A DNA stretch of 64,000 nt from contig JADJYH010000047.1 of assembly GCA_016719855.1 (NCBI GenBank), positions 24,756 through 88,755 on the forward strand, in the 5' to 3' direction. Each line of letters opens with the position of its first letter. Position 1 is the first letter of the stretch. The stretch is from Saprospiraceae bacterium (lineage in GTDB: Bacteria > Bacteroidota > Bacteroidia > Chitinophagales > Saprospiraceae). Below, one piece after another: positions 9,331 to 19,536 of the stretch. The translations under genes were made by a program, and so were the position numbers. A model generated the notes under the pieces. The model was not told the DNA's origin, ran no database searches, and saw only the letters and a list, made by a program, of their open reading frames with translations.

Positions 9331-10086
9331 TCAACTCAACTTAAACTTCACCGGCAAATTGAACTGTACCCGCACTGCCCTACCCTGCTGCTTGCCGGGG
9401 AGCCATTTTGGCATCTTGCCTACCACTCGCAGGGCCTCTTCACCACAGCCGCCGCCGATGTCCCGCATTACTTGGGCATTGCTGATGGAGCCGTCTTTTT
9501 CTACCACAAATTTGATGTGAACCGTGCCTTCGATACCGGCATCCCTGGCAAGTTCGGGGTAGCGGATATTGGCGTAAATGAACTTCAGTAGCTGCTCCAT
9601 GGCACAAGCACTTCGCTCTTTTTTTGTGAGGTTTCCGACCTCGCAGCCAGGGAAACGAGGCATTTCTTCCACAATCAAAAAGGGAGCAGCATGGTCATCG
9701 TCCTCCGCTGGTGGCAGGAGCTGCGCTTTCGGGACGACTGGTGCGGCAGCCTTCGCATTGCCGAATTCCGGGCCGCCCACAGTGCTGGAGTCAATCGGGA
9801 TGGTAGTTGGCAGCAAGCTGGAAACCACCACATCCGGTACTTCGATAATCAAGTCGTTGGCTTTCAAAACCGTGGCTGGTGGTTGGTTGGGCTGATTGGG
9901 CTGAGCAATGGTGAAGGGTTTCAGCGCCAACTCGGTTGGGTACGCCTCCTCTTCAAAAAGCAACGGAGCGGCACGCTCAGTTGTCCAATTGAAAGCCAAA
10001 ATGGCGAGGGAAATGGCGGCTGCAAAGCCGATGCGGAGGTTGATGGAGCGCAGCCGCTCCATCCTACTGACATGGATATTTTTCAT
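9331..10086 (-). CDS. Energy transducer TonB
   Basis: This 251-residue inner-membrane protein transmits proton-motive force to TonB-dependent outer-membrane receptors. A single N-terminal membrane segment (IGFAAAISLAILAFNW, about residues 18-34) is followed by a proline-rich periplasmic spacer. The C-terminal TonB domain follows at about residues 140-250. It shows MPRFPGC, NIRYPELARDAGIEGTVHIK, GGGCGEEALRVVGKMPKW and the final VRVQFNLPVKFKL, as in Bacteroidota TonB proteins. It stands alone here; the TonB-linked receptor at 47.6 kb could be one client. Confidence 0.9.
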   Translation of the reverse strand: MKNIHVSRMERLRSINLRIGFAAAISLAILAFNWTTERAAPLLFEEEAYPTELALKPFTIAQPNQPNQPPATVLKANDLIIEVPDVVVSSLLPTTIPIDSSTVGGPEFGNAKAAAPVVPKAQLLPPAEDDDHAAPFLIVEEMPRFPGCEVGNLTKKERSACAMEQLLKFIYANIRYPELARDAGIEGTVHIKFVVEKDGSISNAQVMRDIGGGCGEEALRVVGKMPKWLPGKQQGRAVRVQFNLPVKFKLS

Positions 10087-10299
10087 AGCTTTAAAATTTG
10101 GTACAACAGGAAAGATGCAGCCTGGAGACGTGTTGGCGTGTTGGCGCGTTGGGTTGTTGGGATGGTGAGGGTTAATTTGGAAAAAAGGGCCATTAGCACA
10201 CTATTTTTGTACACCAGACCTGAAATGCCGGAGCGCCCACAAGGCAAAGCGCCAATGCGCCAATCAAGTTATTTGTTAGTTTTGCGGGCTTTTTGAGTT

Positions 10300-10367
10300 A
10301 TTAAGTTATTGGGATATTGGGTTATTTATCGCCAGTAGTCAATAACTCAATAACCCAATAACTTAAT
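10300..10367. repeat. Imperfect palindrome built from TTATTGGG words
   Basis: Arms 10300-10326 and 10341-10367 pair over 27 bp with two mismatches around a 14-base loop. It lies just upstream of the M16 peptidase. The same word composition recurs at 33559-33638. Confidence 0.8.
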
Positions 10368-10377
10368 TACAAACATC

Positions 10378-11688
10378 GTGATTGAATACGAAAGACATAT
10401 TTTGAAAAACGGCCTGCGGGTACTCATCCACGAGGACGAAAGCACGCCGATGGTGGCCGTGAACATGCTTTACGACATCGGCAGCAAGGACGAAAACCCA
10501 GCAAAGACGGGCTTTGCGCACCTGTTTGAGCACTTGATGTTTGGCGGCTCCGCCAATATCCCCGACTTCGACGACCCCATCCAGTTGGCCGGCGGCGAGA
10601 ACAACGCCTTCACGAACAACGACATGACCAATTTCTACGACGTGCTGCCCGCCGAAACCCTCGAAGTGGCGCTCTGGCTGGAAAGCGACCGCATGTTGAG
10701 CCTCAATTTTGACGAAAAAGTGCTGGAAACCCAGCAAAAAGTGGTGGTCGAGGAGTTCAAGGAAACCTGCCTGAACGAACCCTACGGCGATGTCTGGCAC
10801 CATATTTCCGACCTCGCTTACAAGCACCACCCCTACCGTTGGCCGACTATTGGCCTGGAACCCAAGCATGTGGAGGATGCCAAACTGCAGGATGTCAAGG
10901 ATTTTTTCTTCAAATTCTACCGTCCGAACAACGCCATTCTCGTCGTGGCGGGCAACGTGAAGCCGAAGAAAGCCCTGAAATTGGCGGAAAAATGGTTCGG
11001 CGACATCCCTGCTGGCGATGTTGCTGTCCGCAACTTGCCAGTGGAACCGCAACAAAATGAGTTTCGGGAAAAAACGGTGGAGGCCAAAGTACCCGTGGAT
11101 GCCATTTACCTCGTGTTCCACACCTGCTCCCGCACCCACCCCGATTTTTATGCCATTGACCTGCTGTCGGATGTGATGGCCAGCGGGCCGTCGTCAAGGT
11201 TGTACCGCAGGCTATTGAAGGAGCGAAAACTGTTCAGCCATATTGACTGCTACATCACCGCCAGCAACGACCCCGGTTTAATCATCCTGGAGGGCAAGCC
11301 AACCAACGGCGTCTCCATGGAATTAGCCGAAAAGGCGCTTTGGGAGGAACTGGAGCTGTTGATTTCCGACCCCATTTCTCAGTCAGAATTGGAAAAAATC
11401 GTAAACAAAAGCGAGAGTTCGTTGGTGTTTTCGGAGGTCAGTGTGCTGAACAAGGCCATCAACCTCGCCTTCTTCGAATTGGTCGGCGATGCCTCCATCA
11501 TCAACCGGGAAACGAGCCTCTACCAAAATGTTACCGTGGAAGAAATGCACCGGGTGGCCAAGGAGGTTTTCCGAAGGGAAAATTGCTCCAAATTGATTTA
11601 CAAAGCCACGACGCCGAAAGGGGAAGCAGCGGAAGAAGAAGAAGAAAATTGTGAATTGGAAATTTGGGAAATTGAATTTCCACCATAA
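10378..11688 (+). CDS. M16 family zinc metallopeptidase (insulinase/processing-peptidase type)
   Basis: This is a 436-residue protein from GTG 10378, read as start because IEYERHILKNGLRVLIHED is the usual family opening. The inverted zinc motif HxxEH is HLFEH at residues 48-52, and the downstream VVVEEFKE supplies the third ligand Glu of the M16 fold. Later blocks (RPNNAILVVAGNVKPKKAL, SGPSSRLYRRLLKERKLF) match the second half-domain. No signal peptide is visible, although many Bacteroidota relatives are exported. These enzymes degrade short peptides in a closed chamber. A second, inactive M16 subunit often follows, but here the next gene is convergent. Confidence 0.9.
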   Translation: MIEYERHILKNGLRVLIHEDESTPMVAVNMLYDIGSKDENPAKTGFAHLFEHLMFGGSANIPDFDDPIQLAGGENNAFTNNDMTNFYDVLPAETLEVALWLESDRMLSLNFDEKVLETQQKVVVEEFKETCLNEPYGDVWHHISDLAYKHHPYRWPTIGLEPKHVEDAKLQDVKDFFFKFYRPNNAILVVAGNVKPKKALKLAEKWFGDIPAGDVAVRNLPVEPQQNEFREKTVEAKVPVDAIYLVFHTCSRTHPDFYAIDLLSDVMASGPSSRLYRRLLKERKLFSHIDCYITASNDPGLIILEGKPTNGVSMELAEKALWEELELLISDPISQSELEKIVNKSESSLVFSEVSVLNKAINLAFFELVGDASIINRETSLYQNVTVEEMHRVAKEVFRRENCSKLIYKATTPKGEAAEEEEENCELEIWEIEFPP

Positions 11689-11773
11689 CAATTTTCAATT
11701 TCCAATTTCCAAAAAAAAAAGCCCCTCCCCAGCGAACCGGAGAGGAGACCAATCCCAAAAACCGAGTTACTAA

Positions 11774-11820
11774 AAGTTGGCTGCCGAACTGATTTCTGTT
11801 GAAATTACCAGTCCGGCAGC
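11774..11820 (-). terminator. Terminator of the large HYR/T9SS gene
   Basis: A 12-bp stem with one mismatch (11780-11791 with 11809-11820) lies 12 bp past the stop of the 11832-15943 gene, followed on the minus strand by CAACTTTTAG. Confidence 0.6.
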
Positions 11821-11831
11821 TATTAAATCAA

Positions 11832-14800
11832 TCAATTTAACAAAGTCATTTTCTTGGTGGCCGTGTTCCCTGGCGTTTGCAGGGAGTAGTAGTAGAGGCC
11901 ATTGGAAGGCAGGCTGCCCGTTTCGATTAGCACTTCGTGGAAGCCCTTCGTAAACTCACCGCTCACCGTTTTCACCACCTTGCCCGCCATGTTGAATATC
12001 GTCAAGGTAGCCTTGCTCGCCTCCGGCAAATGGAAGCGGATGACGGTTTCGTTGGCAAACGGGTTCGGGATGTTTTGGTAGAGTTCGAATTGGTTGCCAA
12101 CGACGCTTGTGCCGTTTGGTAACGTGAACTCGAGTACAACTGGCCTTACCGTACCTCCTTTTTCATAACTTTCAGCAAGTGTGTAGCTTGAATTGATGTT
12201 GGCCAGTTTGCTCAACATGCCGTCCTTCAATGCGGTGAAGGTCATCGAAAACTGTGTGGCTGGTTCGCCGTTTTTCGGAGCGGCGAGTTGGTACCAGCTT
12301 GCCGTGACCACCCCTTCTGCCAAGCGGCTGAGGCCATAATTTTCGATGGTCGTGGAAGCTGCTGGCGTCAGTTTCTCAAACTGGAGCGCTGTTTTGTCGA
12401 AGTTCAAAGTGAACTGGTAGCCGAGCATTCCTGCGAGGTTTGCATTGAAATCTACCGTGAAAGTTTCACCTGCCTTCACTGCCCGGTCTGCTGTTTGGAT
12501 GCTGAAATCCAAGTTGTTCCGGTCCTCGTTTGGCTCACCAAAGTTGTTGGTAACTGCCGTCCCGTTCACGTCGCCGACTTTCACCGCTACGAAGTTGACG
12601 TTGGGGCTGGCAGTCGTGAGGTCGTTGATGTTGCACACTTCCGGGATTGCCGCTGCGAATGGATTTGCAGGGTTCAGGAACGTGTAGCTGGCATCCACAA
12701 AGCGCCAAGAGGTGTTGTTTGGAAACTCGTCCAGAACGTGTAGGATGACTTTGCGAATCTCCACAATATCGCTCACCGTCACCGAACCGCTACGGTTTGC
12801 ATCGGCAGCGATGAGTTTGTAGGGTGAATCGAGCGGAACGGAACCGAGGATATGCTGATTTATCAACAACAAGTCGTAGGTCGTCACACCATTCAGTGGG
12901 CTGATGTCAAGTACAGGCGTCACGGTGTAGTCCATGCCAATCGGGAGGTTGGCGAACTGGTATCCACCTGTGTTGTTGGTCGCAGTCGTACTGTTAATGG
13001 TGCCGTTGAGTTCCACCTGTACGTTTTCAACGCCTTGGTTCAGTTCATTGGAAATCTGGCCGTTCATGGCAATTAGTGGTGCAGCGCCGCAAGCACCCAT
13101 GTTGTCCTGAATATTGACGGTTGTTTCGCAGAAGTCGGCATTGCCTGCTTCGTCCGTCAGCCAGATTTGGACCAGGTTAACGCCCAAGTCATCGCAAGTG
13201 AAAATCAGCTGGGTATTTGTGACATCCGGAGAAAACGATACCGACATGTCACTGAAGTCGGAGCAGTTGTCGTTCGATGAGCCAGCAATAAATTGGTCAG
13301 CATCAACGGGCACCATACCCGAAGCCATGATGGCCACATTAAGGCCATTGCAGATTGGTGTTGGCTTTTTGCAATCTTCGATGGCGAAGAGGAAGTTGCA
13401 GAAACTAACATTTCCACAACCATCTGTGGCGCTGTAGCTGATTCGGTGCGTACCAACTGGGTAGTTATTGGTCGTGTTTTGACCGGAACCTGAGGTGGCA
13501 AAACCAGGGTCAGCGATGCCGTCGTCATTCAGGTCAACCGTCCAAGTGTAAACGATTTGGTTGGCTGGTGTGCAAGCATCTGTTGCAGCAACCGTCAAAT
13601 CTGGCGCAAGCGGGCTACAGTCAGCCTTGAAGTTGCAGAAGGTCAAATTGTCGCAAGCTGCGAAACTCGGCGCACTGAAATCCATGACCTTGATAACCTG
13701 TGTGTGGTCCCAACGGCCAGGGCCAGTAGGATTGTTCACATCATATTGACACCAATCAATCACCGACCAAGTGCGGAGAATTTTTGGCAGGCATCAGGTG
13801 CGGAAGTAAGTACCAAATCGGTATGGCCGACGACCAAGGTGAAACAACCGTTTCCGGCTGGAAAAGTAGGAGAGCCCGTGTTCGTGGGGTCCGTTGGCGC
13901 CGTGCAACCGTTCAGCGTGAGGTCAGCAGGGAAATTGATACTTGCCCCAGTGAATGGGTTATTGTTGATGACGGTAATGGTTTGCACACAGAAGCTGATA
14001 GTTCCTGCCGGGTCGGTTGCAGCGTAGGTACGGAAAATAGTACCAGAACCGCAACCAAGCGTACCTGCGTCCGATTGTGTCAGCACGATGTTCTCACCGC
14101 AATTGTCTATTGCCAAGCCATCAAGCGGGCCTTGCAAAGCTGGGTCGGTCTCCACTGTTCCTACCAAAGTTGGATTGGTGTAGTCCTGGCCACAGTCCAA
14201 GGTGACGTTGGGCGGGCAGGTGATGGATGGGCCAGATTTGTCCTGTACCTCCACGTTTACCATACAATCATTGTAATTGCCGTGGCAATCGTACACACGC
14301 AAGATTACAGGGACATTGGTTCCAACATCGGAGCAACAAAACTCAACGATGTCGTCAAAGACAAGGTTTGCGGGTATGTTGCAGTTGTCCGTCATTCGGG
14401 AAACCCTGAATTCGTCAACGCAACAGTTGTCAGTGCTGCCATTGTCGAACGAAATTGCGTGAGCAAAACCGTATCCGGCATTGTCCAATGCCACGACCGT
14501 GAACTGGTCACAAACGGCGTTCGGCTTGTTGGTGTCGTTGACGGTGATGGTAAATGTTTTCGAGGTGGAATTGCCACAGGCATCAGTCACTTTTACAGTG
14601 ATGGTATGTACGCCAAACGTCAGACCTGGAGCAGGCACTTGCCCACCATTTCCAGCGATTGGGCCGGATGGGGTGAATATGGCCACCGAGTAGCTTGAAC
14701 AGTCGGAAACCGCCACGGCAGGAATGACCGGACGGGCACGGCAGCCCGGCAAGTTTGCCGAAACGGTCATGTTTGCTGGCGCATTGAACACTGGAGCTGT

Positions 14801-15943
14801 GGTGTCATTGTAGTGTATCACTTGGATACAGGTCCACGGGTTGTCTATGAAGTCAACAGGCAGGCACCAATCCAGCACCGTCCAGGTGCGGATAATACGG
14901 AAGCCAACGCCGCATTTTGGGATGACCAGGTCTGAATAAGAAGCTGTTATATTACAAACGGCGTTGGCGCCTTCCGTGATATCGTAGGTTGTTCCATCAA
15001 TCACGACAGTCGGATAGCCTGTGTTTGATGGCAAAACATTGGCAGCAACACCAGGCATGCATTCCATGACCGTATCTGCGGGACATTCTGGATTTAGGTC
15101 CAACAAATTGGTGCTTTCCACGAAAATCATCTGGTTGCAAGTGGTGGTGTAGCCTAATTCGTCAGTGGCAGACCAAATTCGCATGATAATTTGGGAGAAG
15201 TCGTCGTCGCATTCTCCCTGCGTTATCATGTCCAAATGTTGAACCGTGAAATCGTTGCAATCCACAAAGGTTGGCTCTTCGACGTCCCCACCTTCTGAAA
15301 TTGGACGCACATCTTGCAGGCAATTGATGGTGTCGTCAACACAGTTGTAGGCAAATGGACCGGACTTGTCCTCAATCAATGCCTCACCCCAACATAGATT
15401 TCCGGTTTCGGTGTTGGTGACGGAGAAGGTGATGGTTTCGCCTACATAGTAATATCCGATGTAGTTGGAACCGGTGTTTTCAATGTCCACCACAAAGTCA
15501 TCGTAGCAACCGTAGTTTCCCTCAAGGGCAACATCGGGCGTGAGCCACATTTCGCAAGTGGATGGAATGGAAATATGCAAATTATCATCACAAACCAACC
15601 CATTGGATGCAGGAACAAAAGGGTTGACGGTGATTGAAAATGTGCATGATGCAACGTTCCCGCTGCAATCCATTGCCTGAAAACTCAAAATTGTGGTTCC
15701 GATTGGAAAGGAACTTCCCGAAGTGTATCCAGTTCCGTCTGTTTGAGAAATTCCTGGCGTACAATTTGGGTCGTTGTCGGTGGCGAAGACTGCGAAATTG
15801 TAGACTGTTTCGCATTCGCCGGGAGCAAGCTGTAAGGATACGTTTCCTGGACAAAATAATGTCGGGGGGGTAATATCCTGTGCAAGTAAGGAAGAGGCAA
15901 AGCATAGCATTGCCACCAAGTAGCTGAGTAACACTCGTGTCAT
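11832..15943 (-). CDS. Giant secreted HYR-repeat protein with dockerin-like, cohesin-like and T9SS type A domains (one frameshift)
   Basis: Two adjacent frames form one gene of about 1,370 residues. One base added to the T5 at 13781-13785 joins ...DACQK to ILRTWSVIDWCQY. It has a signal peptide (MTRVLLSYLVAMLCFASSLLAQ start). Hyalin/HYR-type Ig-like repeats follow (LFCPGNVSLQLAPGECE, CPPNVTLDCGQDY and others). Then comes a dockerin-like calcium-loop region (LIAADANRSGSVTVSDI, AVKVGDVNGTA), a cohesin-like beta-sandwich (VDFNANLAGMLGYQFTLNF) and a type A sorting domain (YQNIPNPFANETVIRF to the end). It is likely a cell-surface adhesin or structural protein. Dockerin and cohesin are named by pattern only; no scaffold function is shown. 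Confidence 0.85.
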
Positions 15944-16304
15944 GGGACCTGATTTAGGTTAAAGAATTTAAGTAAGATTCGTATTCAGAGGTTGGTGCAG
16001 TCACTACGGTAAAAAAAACCGCATGAACCATCTATGCCAACCGTAGTCTGCTTGTGTAATTTTGGAAATACCCAGATTGGTTAAAATACTTTCAGGTCAG
16101 GCATGGAGCCTGTTTTGGATAGATTGTAAAAGGAGCAAAAATTGGAACGCCAGTCTCTTAGAAGTTGTCAGATAGAAAAACGTAAGTATTAGTTAAATTT
16201 CGATGCAAATGTATCACATAAAGATTCGAACATGCTATACCCCATTCGCACTAATTAATAATTCGTCAATAAAGCCCGTTTGTAAAAAGCTGTAAATCAG
16301 CATT
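15944..16304. other. Intergenic, probable promoter region
   Basis: This lies between the pseudouridine synthase 3' end and the start of the HYR/T9SS gene. It is AT-rich, with no gene. An 8-bp inverted repeat (16003-16010 with 16040-16047) is the only structure noticed and is weak. It should hold the HYR gene promoter. Confidence 0.4.
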
Positions 16305-16991
16305 TTAGTCTTCAATCGCTTGAAACATTTTCCAAACTGGATCCTTTGGTACACTTGCGGTGATGTTCACAAGTTCCTTTTTCACCGGGTGCTCAAAAGT
16401 AATGTTCCGGCAATGGAGGTGAATTGAGCTGTCTTTGTTGGGCGTTGGATAACCATATTTCACATCGCCCCGGATAGGGCAGCCTATTTTGGCCAACTGT
16501 GCCCTAATCTGGTGTGACCTTCCGCTTTGGAGGTCAATCTTTAGCAAATAACTGTCCTCGATTTCAGCTATCAACTCGTAATCAAGGTCGGCTTTTTTTG
16601 CGTCTCTCGCTCGGTTGCTCAGGGTATCGTAGGCTTTTACGATATTTTTGGTTGAGTCTTTCAGAATATAATGCGTTAGATGTCCAAAGAATGGCTCTGG
16701 CCTTCTACCCACGATTGCCCAGTAGGTTTTCTTGACCTCACGCTCCGCAAAGATTTTATTCATGCGTTCAAGCGCTTTGCTCGTCCTGGCAAATATGGTC
16801 ACACCGCTCACCGGCCTGTCAAGGCGGTGGATGGTGCCAAGGAACACATCGCCCGGCTTTCCGTATTTGTCCTTGATGTATTGCTTGACCTGGTCGCCAA
16901 GCGTTTCGTCGCCGGTCTCGTCGCCTTGAACCAGCACGTTGTTCGGCTTGTTAATGGCAATCAAATGGTTGTCTTCGAATAATACTTTCAT
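16305..16991 (-). CDS. RluA-family pseudouridine synthase
   Basis: This 228-residue cytoplasmic enzyme converts uridine to pseudouridine in rRNA or tRNA. The catalytic motif HRLDRPVSGV (about residues 56-65, Asp catalytic) is present. The N-terminal EDNHLIAINKPNNVLVQ, the central RSHQIRAQLAKIGCPIRGD and the HLHCRNITFEHP block are standard for the RluA/RluC/RluD group. No S4 domain is present, as in short single-domain members, so the target nucleotide cannot be named. It is divergent from mqnD, with 76 bp between starts. Confidence 0.92.
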   Translation of the reverse strand: MKVLFEDNHLIAINKPNNVLVQGDETGDETLGDQVKQYIKDKYGKPGDVFLGTIHRLDRPVSGVTIFARTSKALERMNKIFAEREVKKTYWAIVGRRPEPFFGHLTHYILKDSTKNIVKAYDTLSNRARDAKKADLDYELIAEIEDSYLLKIDLQSGRSHQIRAQLAKIGCPIRGDVKYGYPTPNKDSSIHLHCRNITFEHPVKKELVNITASVPKDPVWKMFQAIED

Positions 16992-17067
16992 AATTGCCGC
17001 AAAGGTAGGGAGTTCAGGTTACGAACTACTTTTTCCTTTGTCCTTTTTACTTTTTACTTTTCAGCCG

Positions 17068-17899
17068 ATGAAACTAAGCCTAGGATTTTCACCTTGCCCC
17101 AATGACACCTTCATCTTCGATGCCATGCTGCACGAGAGAATTGACACGGAGGGCCTCGAATTCGAGGTCTTCATGGAGGACGTTGAAACGCTGAACCGCC
17201 GGGCCATGCTCGGTGAACTTGACATCACCAAATTGAGCTACCATGCCTACGCCTATTTGCTCGAAAAATATGTGTTGCTTGACGCTGGCAGTGCCCTAGG
17301 GCAAAACTGTGGTCCGCTTCTAATTGCCCGACAGGAAATGACCGACCAAGAAGTGGAAAAAGCGCTCATCGCCATCCCTGGCAAATACACCACAGCCAAT
17401 TTCCTCCTCAGCCTAGCCTTTCCCCGCTGCCACCCGCAAACTGGAGACCGTCTTTTCGGAGATTGAAAATGCAGTACTCGAAGGGAAAGTGGATGCAGGG
17501 TTGATTATCCACGAAAACCGCTTTACTTACGACCAAAAGGGTCTGAAAAAAGTCATTGACCTCGGTGAGTTCTGGGAAGCATCAACGGGGATGCCCATCC
17601 CACTGGGCGGCATAGTGGTGCGCAGGAGCCTACCCAATGAAATTCGTCAAAAAGTAAACCGGGTTATGGAACGCAGTGTCCGATACGCATTCGACCATCC
17701 CGAAGCATCAAAGTCGTTTGTGAAGGCAAATGCACAGGAAATGGAGGAATCCGTGATGGATAGTCACATTAAACTATACGTAAACGAATTCACCAAGAAC
17801 TTAGGGGGGGCTGGCCGTGCTGCCATTGGTAAGTTGTTCGACGTAGCAAGAGCAAGAGGTGTAGTGCCAATCTACAAAGAAGATATTTTTTTAAATTAA
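17068..17899 (+). CDS. mqnD: 1,4-dihydroxy-6-naphthoate synthase, futalosine menaquinone pathway (one frameshift)
   Basis: The enzyme converts cyclic de-hypoxanthinylfutalosine to 1,4-dihydroxy-6-naphthoate for menaquinone synthesis. From ATG 17068 the protein starts MKLSLGFSPCPNDTFIFDAM, the typical MqnD opening. The frame breaks in a C4 run (17422-17425): removing one C joins LLSLAFP to AATRKLETVFSEIENAV and on to GLIIHENRFTYDQKG. The corrected product is about 277 residues, normal for the family. The periplasmic-binding-protein-like fold is used here for catalysis. Other men/mqn genes are not nearby. A strong terminator follows at 17984. Confidence 0.88.
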
Positions 17900-17983
17900 A
17901 AAGAAATCTAATTCTTGGCACGAATGTTGAAATAAGATAAAGTGTGTAAGTTTTGGTTAAAGAATTGTAAGATTCGTTTTTTC

Positions 17984-18012
17984 GCCCGGGTTTCAATCCC
18001 GGGCTTTTTTTT
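17984..18012 (+). terminator. Rho-independent terminator of mqnD
   Basis: A GC-only 7-bp stem GCCCGGG/CCCGGGC (17984-17990 with 17998-18004) with a 7-base loop is followed directly by eight T (18005-18012). It lies 85 bp after the mqnD stop. Confidence 0.9.
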
Positions 18013-18112
18013 GCCCCTGCCCCATCCAATTCTTATCTCCTCCCTCCTTCCTTCCCAAAAATAGGCTACCAAAAAATCCTTCTAACCTGCACCTCTTTGC
18101 GCCTTGCTACAC

Positions 18113-18120
18113 TATCTTTG
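18113..18120 (+). promoter_or_regulatory. Candidate Bacteroidota -7 element upstream of ald
   Basis: TATCTTTG matches the TAnnTTTG consensus of the Bacteroidota primary sigma factor. A TTTG lies upstream, but at a shorter spacing than usual. The start codon of ald is about 165 bases downstream, so the leader would be long. Confidence 0.35.
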
Positions 18121-18285
18121 CGCCGCTCAAATTCATTCCATCAATTAGATTTTTAGAAGTTAGACCATAGACATTAGAAGCGCAACATTGGAAAAAACCG
18201 CAGCTAAAACAGCATTTGTGGTTTTCAATGTACCTGTCTAAAATCTATTGTCTACTGTCTAAAGTCTCAAATAAGACCAAATTTT

Positions 18286-19401
18286 ATGGTTATTGCAGTA
18301 CCTACCGAGATTAAAACTAACGAAAACCGTGTAGCGCTAACGCCCGCTGGTGCATTAGAATTGACCAAACTTGGCCACACCGTGTTCGTTCAAAAAGGGG
18401 CTGGTGTGAACAGCGGCTTCCCTGACGAAGAGTACGAAGAAGCTGGCGCAAGCATCCTTCCCAGCGCTGCGGCCTGCTTCGAAAAGGGCGACATGATAAT
18501 GAAAGTGAAAGAACCCATTGAACAGGAATATGCGCTCATTCGCAAAGACCAGTTGGTGTTCACCTACTTCCATTTTGCCTCATACAAGCCGCTCACCGAC
18601 GCAATGATTGAAAGGAAGGCTGTTTGCCTCGCCTACGAAACCGTCGAAATGCCCGACCGCAGCCTGCCGCTGCTCATCCCAATGTCTGAAGTTGCGGGCC
18701 GCATGGCTGTGCAGGAAGGCGCTAAGTTCCTCGAAAAACCAATGGGGGGGCGTGGAATCTTGTTGGGCGGCGTACCTGGCGTCCAGCCAGCCAAAGTGCT
18801 GGTGCTTGGCGGTGGCGTTGTGGGCACACAAGCAGCAAAAATGGCTGCTGGACTTGGCGCAACCGTTACCATCCTGGACGTAAACTTGAACCGCTTGCGA
18901 TACCTGGCTGATGTAATGCCCGCAAACGTCAACACCATGTATTCCAACGAATTGAATATCAGGCGGTTACTCAGGAATCATGACCTAGTTGTAGGCGCTG
19001 TGCTTATCCCCGGTGCCAAGGCACCAAACCTAATAACAAGGGATATGTTGAAAATTATGCGCGCCGGTACAGTACTCGTGGACGTGGCCGTTGACCAAGG
19101 TGGTTGCTTCGAAACCACCAAACCTACCACGCACGAAGACCCGGTTTACGTGGTGGACGGTGTGCTGCATTATTGCGTAGCAAACATGCCCGGTGCAGTG
19201 CCTTACACTTCGACGATTGCGCTGACCAACGCCACCCTCCCCTATGCCATCCAACTGGCGAACAAGGGCTGGCAAAAAGCCTGCAACGAAAACAACGCCC
19301 TCAAACTCGGACTAAACGTCGTTGATGGCAAGGTCGTTTACCAAGGTGTGGCCGAGGCTTTCGGTTTACAGTACCACGATGTGAACGAGTTTTTGAAATA
19401 A
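18286..19401 (+). CDS. ald: Alanine dehydrogenase
   Basis: This 371-residue cytoplasmic NAD-dependent enzyme interconverts L-alanine and pyruvate plus ammonia. The N-terminal MVIAVPTEIKTNENRVALTP is the family signature. Substrate-binding Lys lies in MKVKEP (about residue 73) and catalytic His in TYFHFAS (about residue 94). The Rossmann GGGVVGTQAAKMAAGLGA (about 176-193) binds NAD. The later GAKAPNLITRDML and DVAVDQGGCFET blocks are canonical. Length is normal. It is a single-gene unit with its own promoter region and a strong terminator. It probably links amino-acid catabolism to central carbon. Confidence 0.96.
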   Translation: MVIAVPTEIKTNENRVALTPAGALELTKLGHTVFVQKGAGVNSGFPDEEYEEAGASILPSAAACFEKGDMIMKVKEPIEQEYALIRKDQLVFTYFHFASYKPLTDAMIERKAVCLAYETVEMPDRSLPLLIPMSEVAGRMAVQEGAKFLEKPMGGRGILLGGVPGVQPAKVLVLGGGVVGTQAAKMAAGLGATVTILDVNLNRLRYLADVMPANVNTMYSNELNIRRLLRNHDLVVGAVLIPGAKAPNLITRDMLKIMRAGTVLVDVAVDQGGCFETTKPTTHEDPVYVVDGVLHYCVANMPGAVPYTSTIALTNATLPYAIQLANKGWQKACNENNALKLGLNVVDGKVVYQGVAEAFGLQYHDVNEFLK

Positions 19402-19415
19402 AAACTAGTATTTCC

Positions 19416-19454
19416 GCAGCGGTCGGGCTAACCCGACCGCTGCTCCGTTTTTTT
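19416..19454 (+). terminator. Rho-independent terminator of ald
   Basis: A perfect 12-bp stem (19416-19427 with 19432-19443, loop CTAA) is followed by TCCG and seven T (19448-19454). It lies 14 bp past the ald stop. Confidence 0.92.
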
Positions 19455-19536
19455 CTTGAAGAAGGCTGCACCCCACCTATCAAGACTTTTCGTTTTGCAA
19501 GCATTAGAGTTACTTGAGAAACCATTCGGACAAACT

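Larger units (their letters stand above)
17900..18285. other. Intergenic with terminator and promoter-like motif
   Basis: This region holds the mqnD terminator (17984-18012), a TAnnTTTG-type motif at 18113-18120, and a run of AT-rich words (TAGAC/GTCTA variants, 18148-18270) that partly pair with each other. No gene is seen. Confidence 0.5.

Noticed and set aside
10363..11139. A 258-codon frame on the minus strand
   Set aside because: It is antisense to the M16 peptidase, whose HxxEH motif is intact.
13784..14698. A 304-codon frame on the plus strand
   Set aside because: It is antisense to the HYR-repeat protein gene. The sense strand carries repeated Ig-like motifs and the antisense product none.
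11832..15943. Two separate secreted proteins sharing a four-base overlap
   Set aside because: The second has no signal peptide and the first no sorting tail. One added base in a T5 run joins them through a conserved RTWSVIDWC segment.
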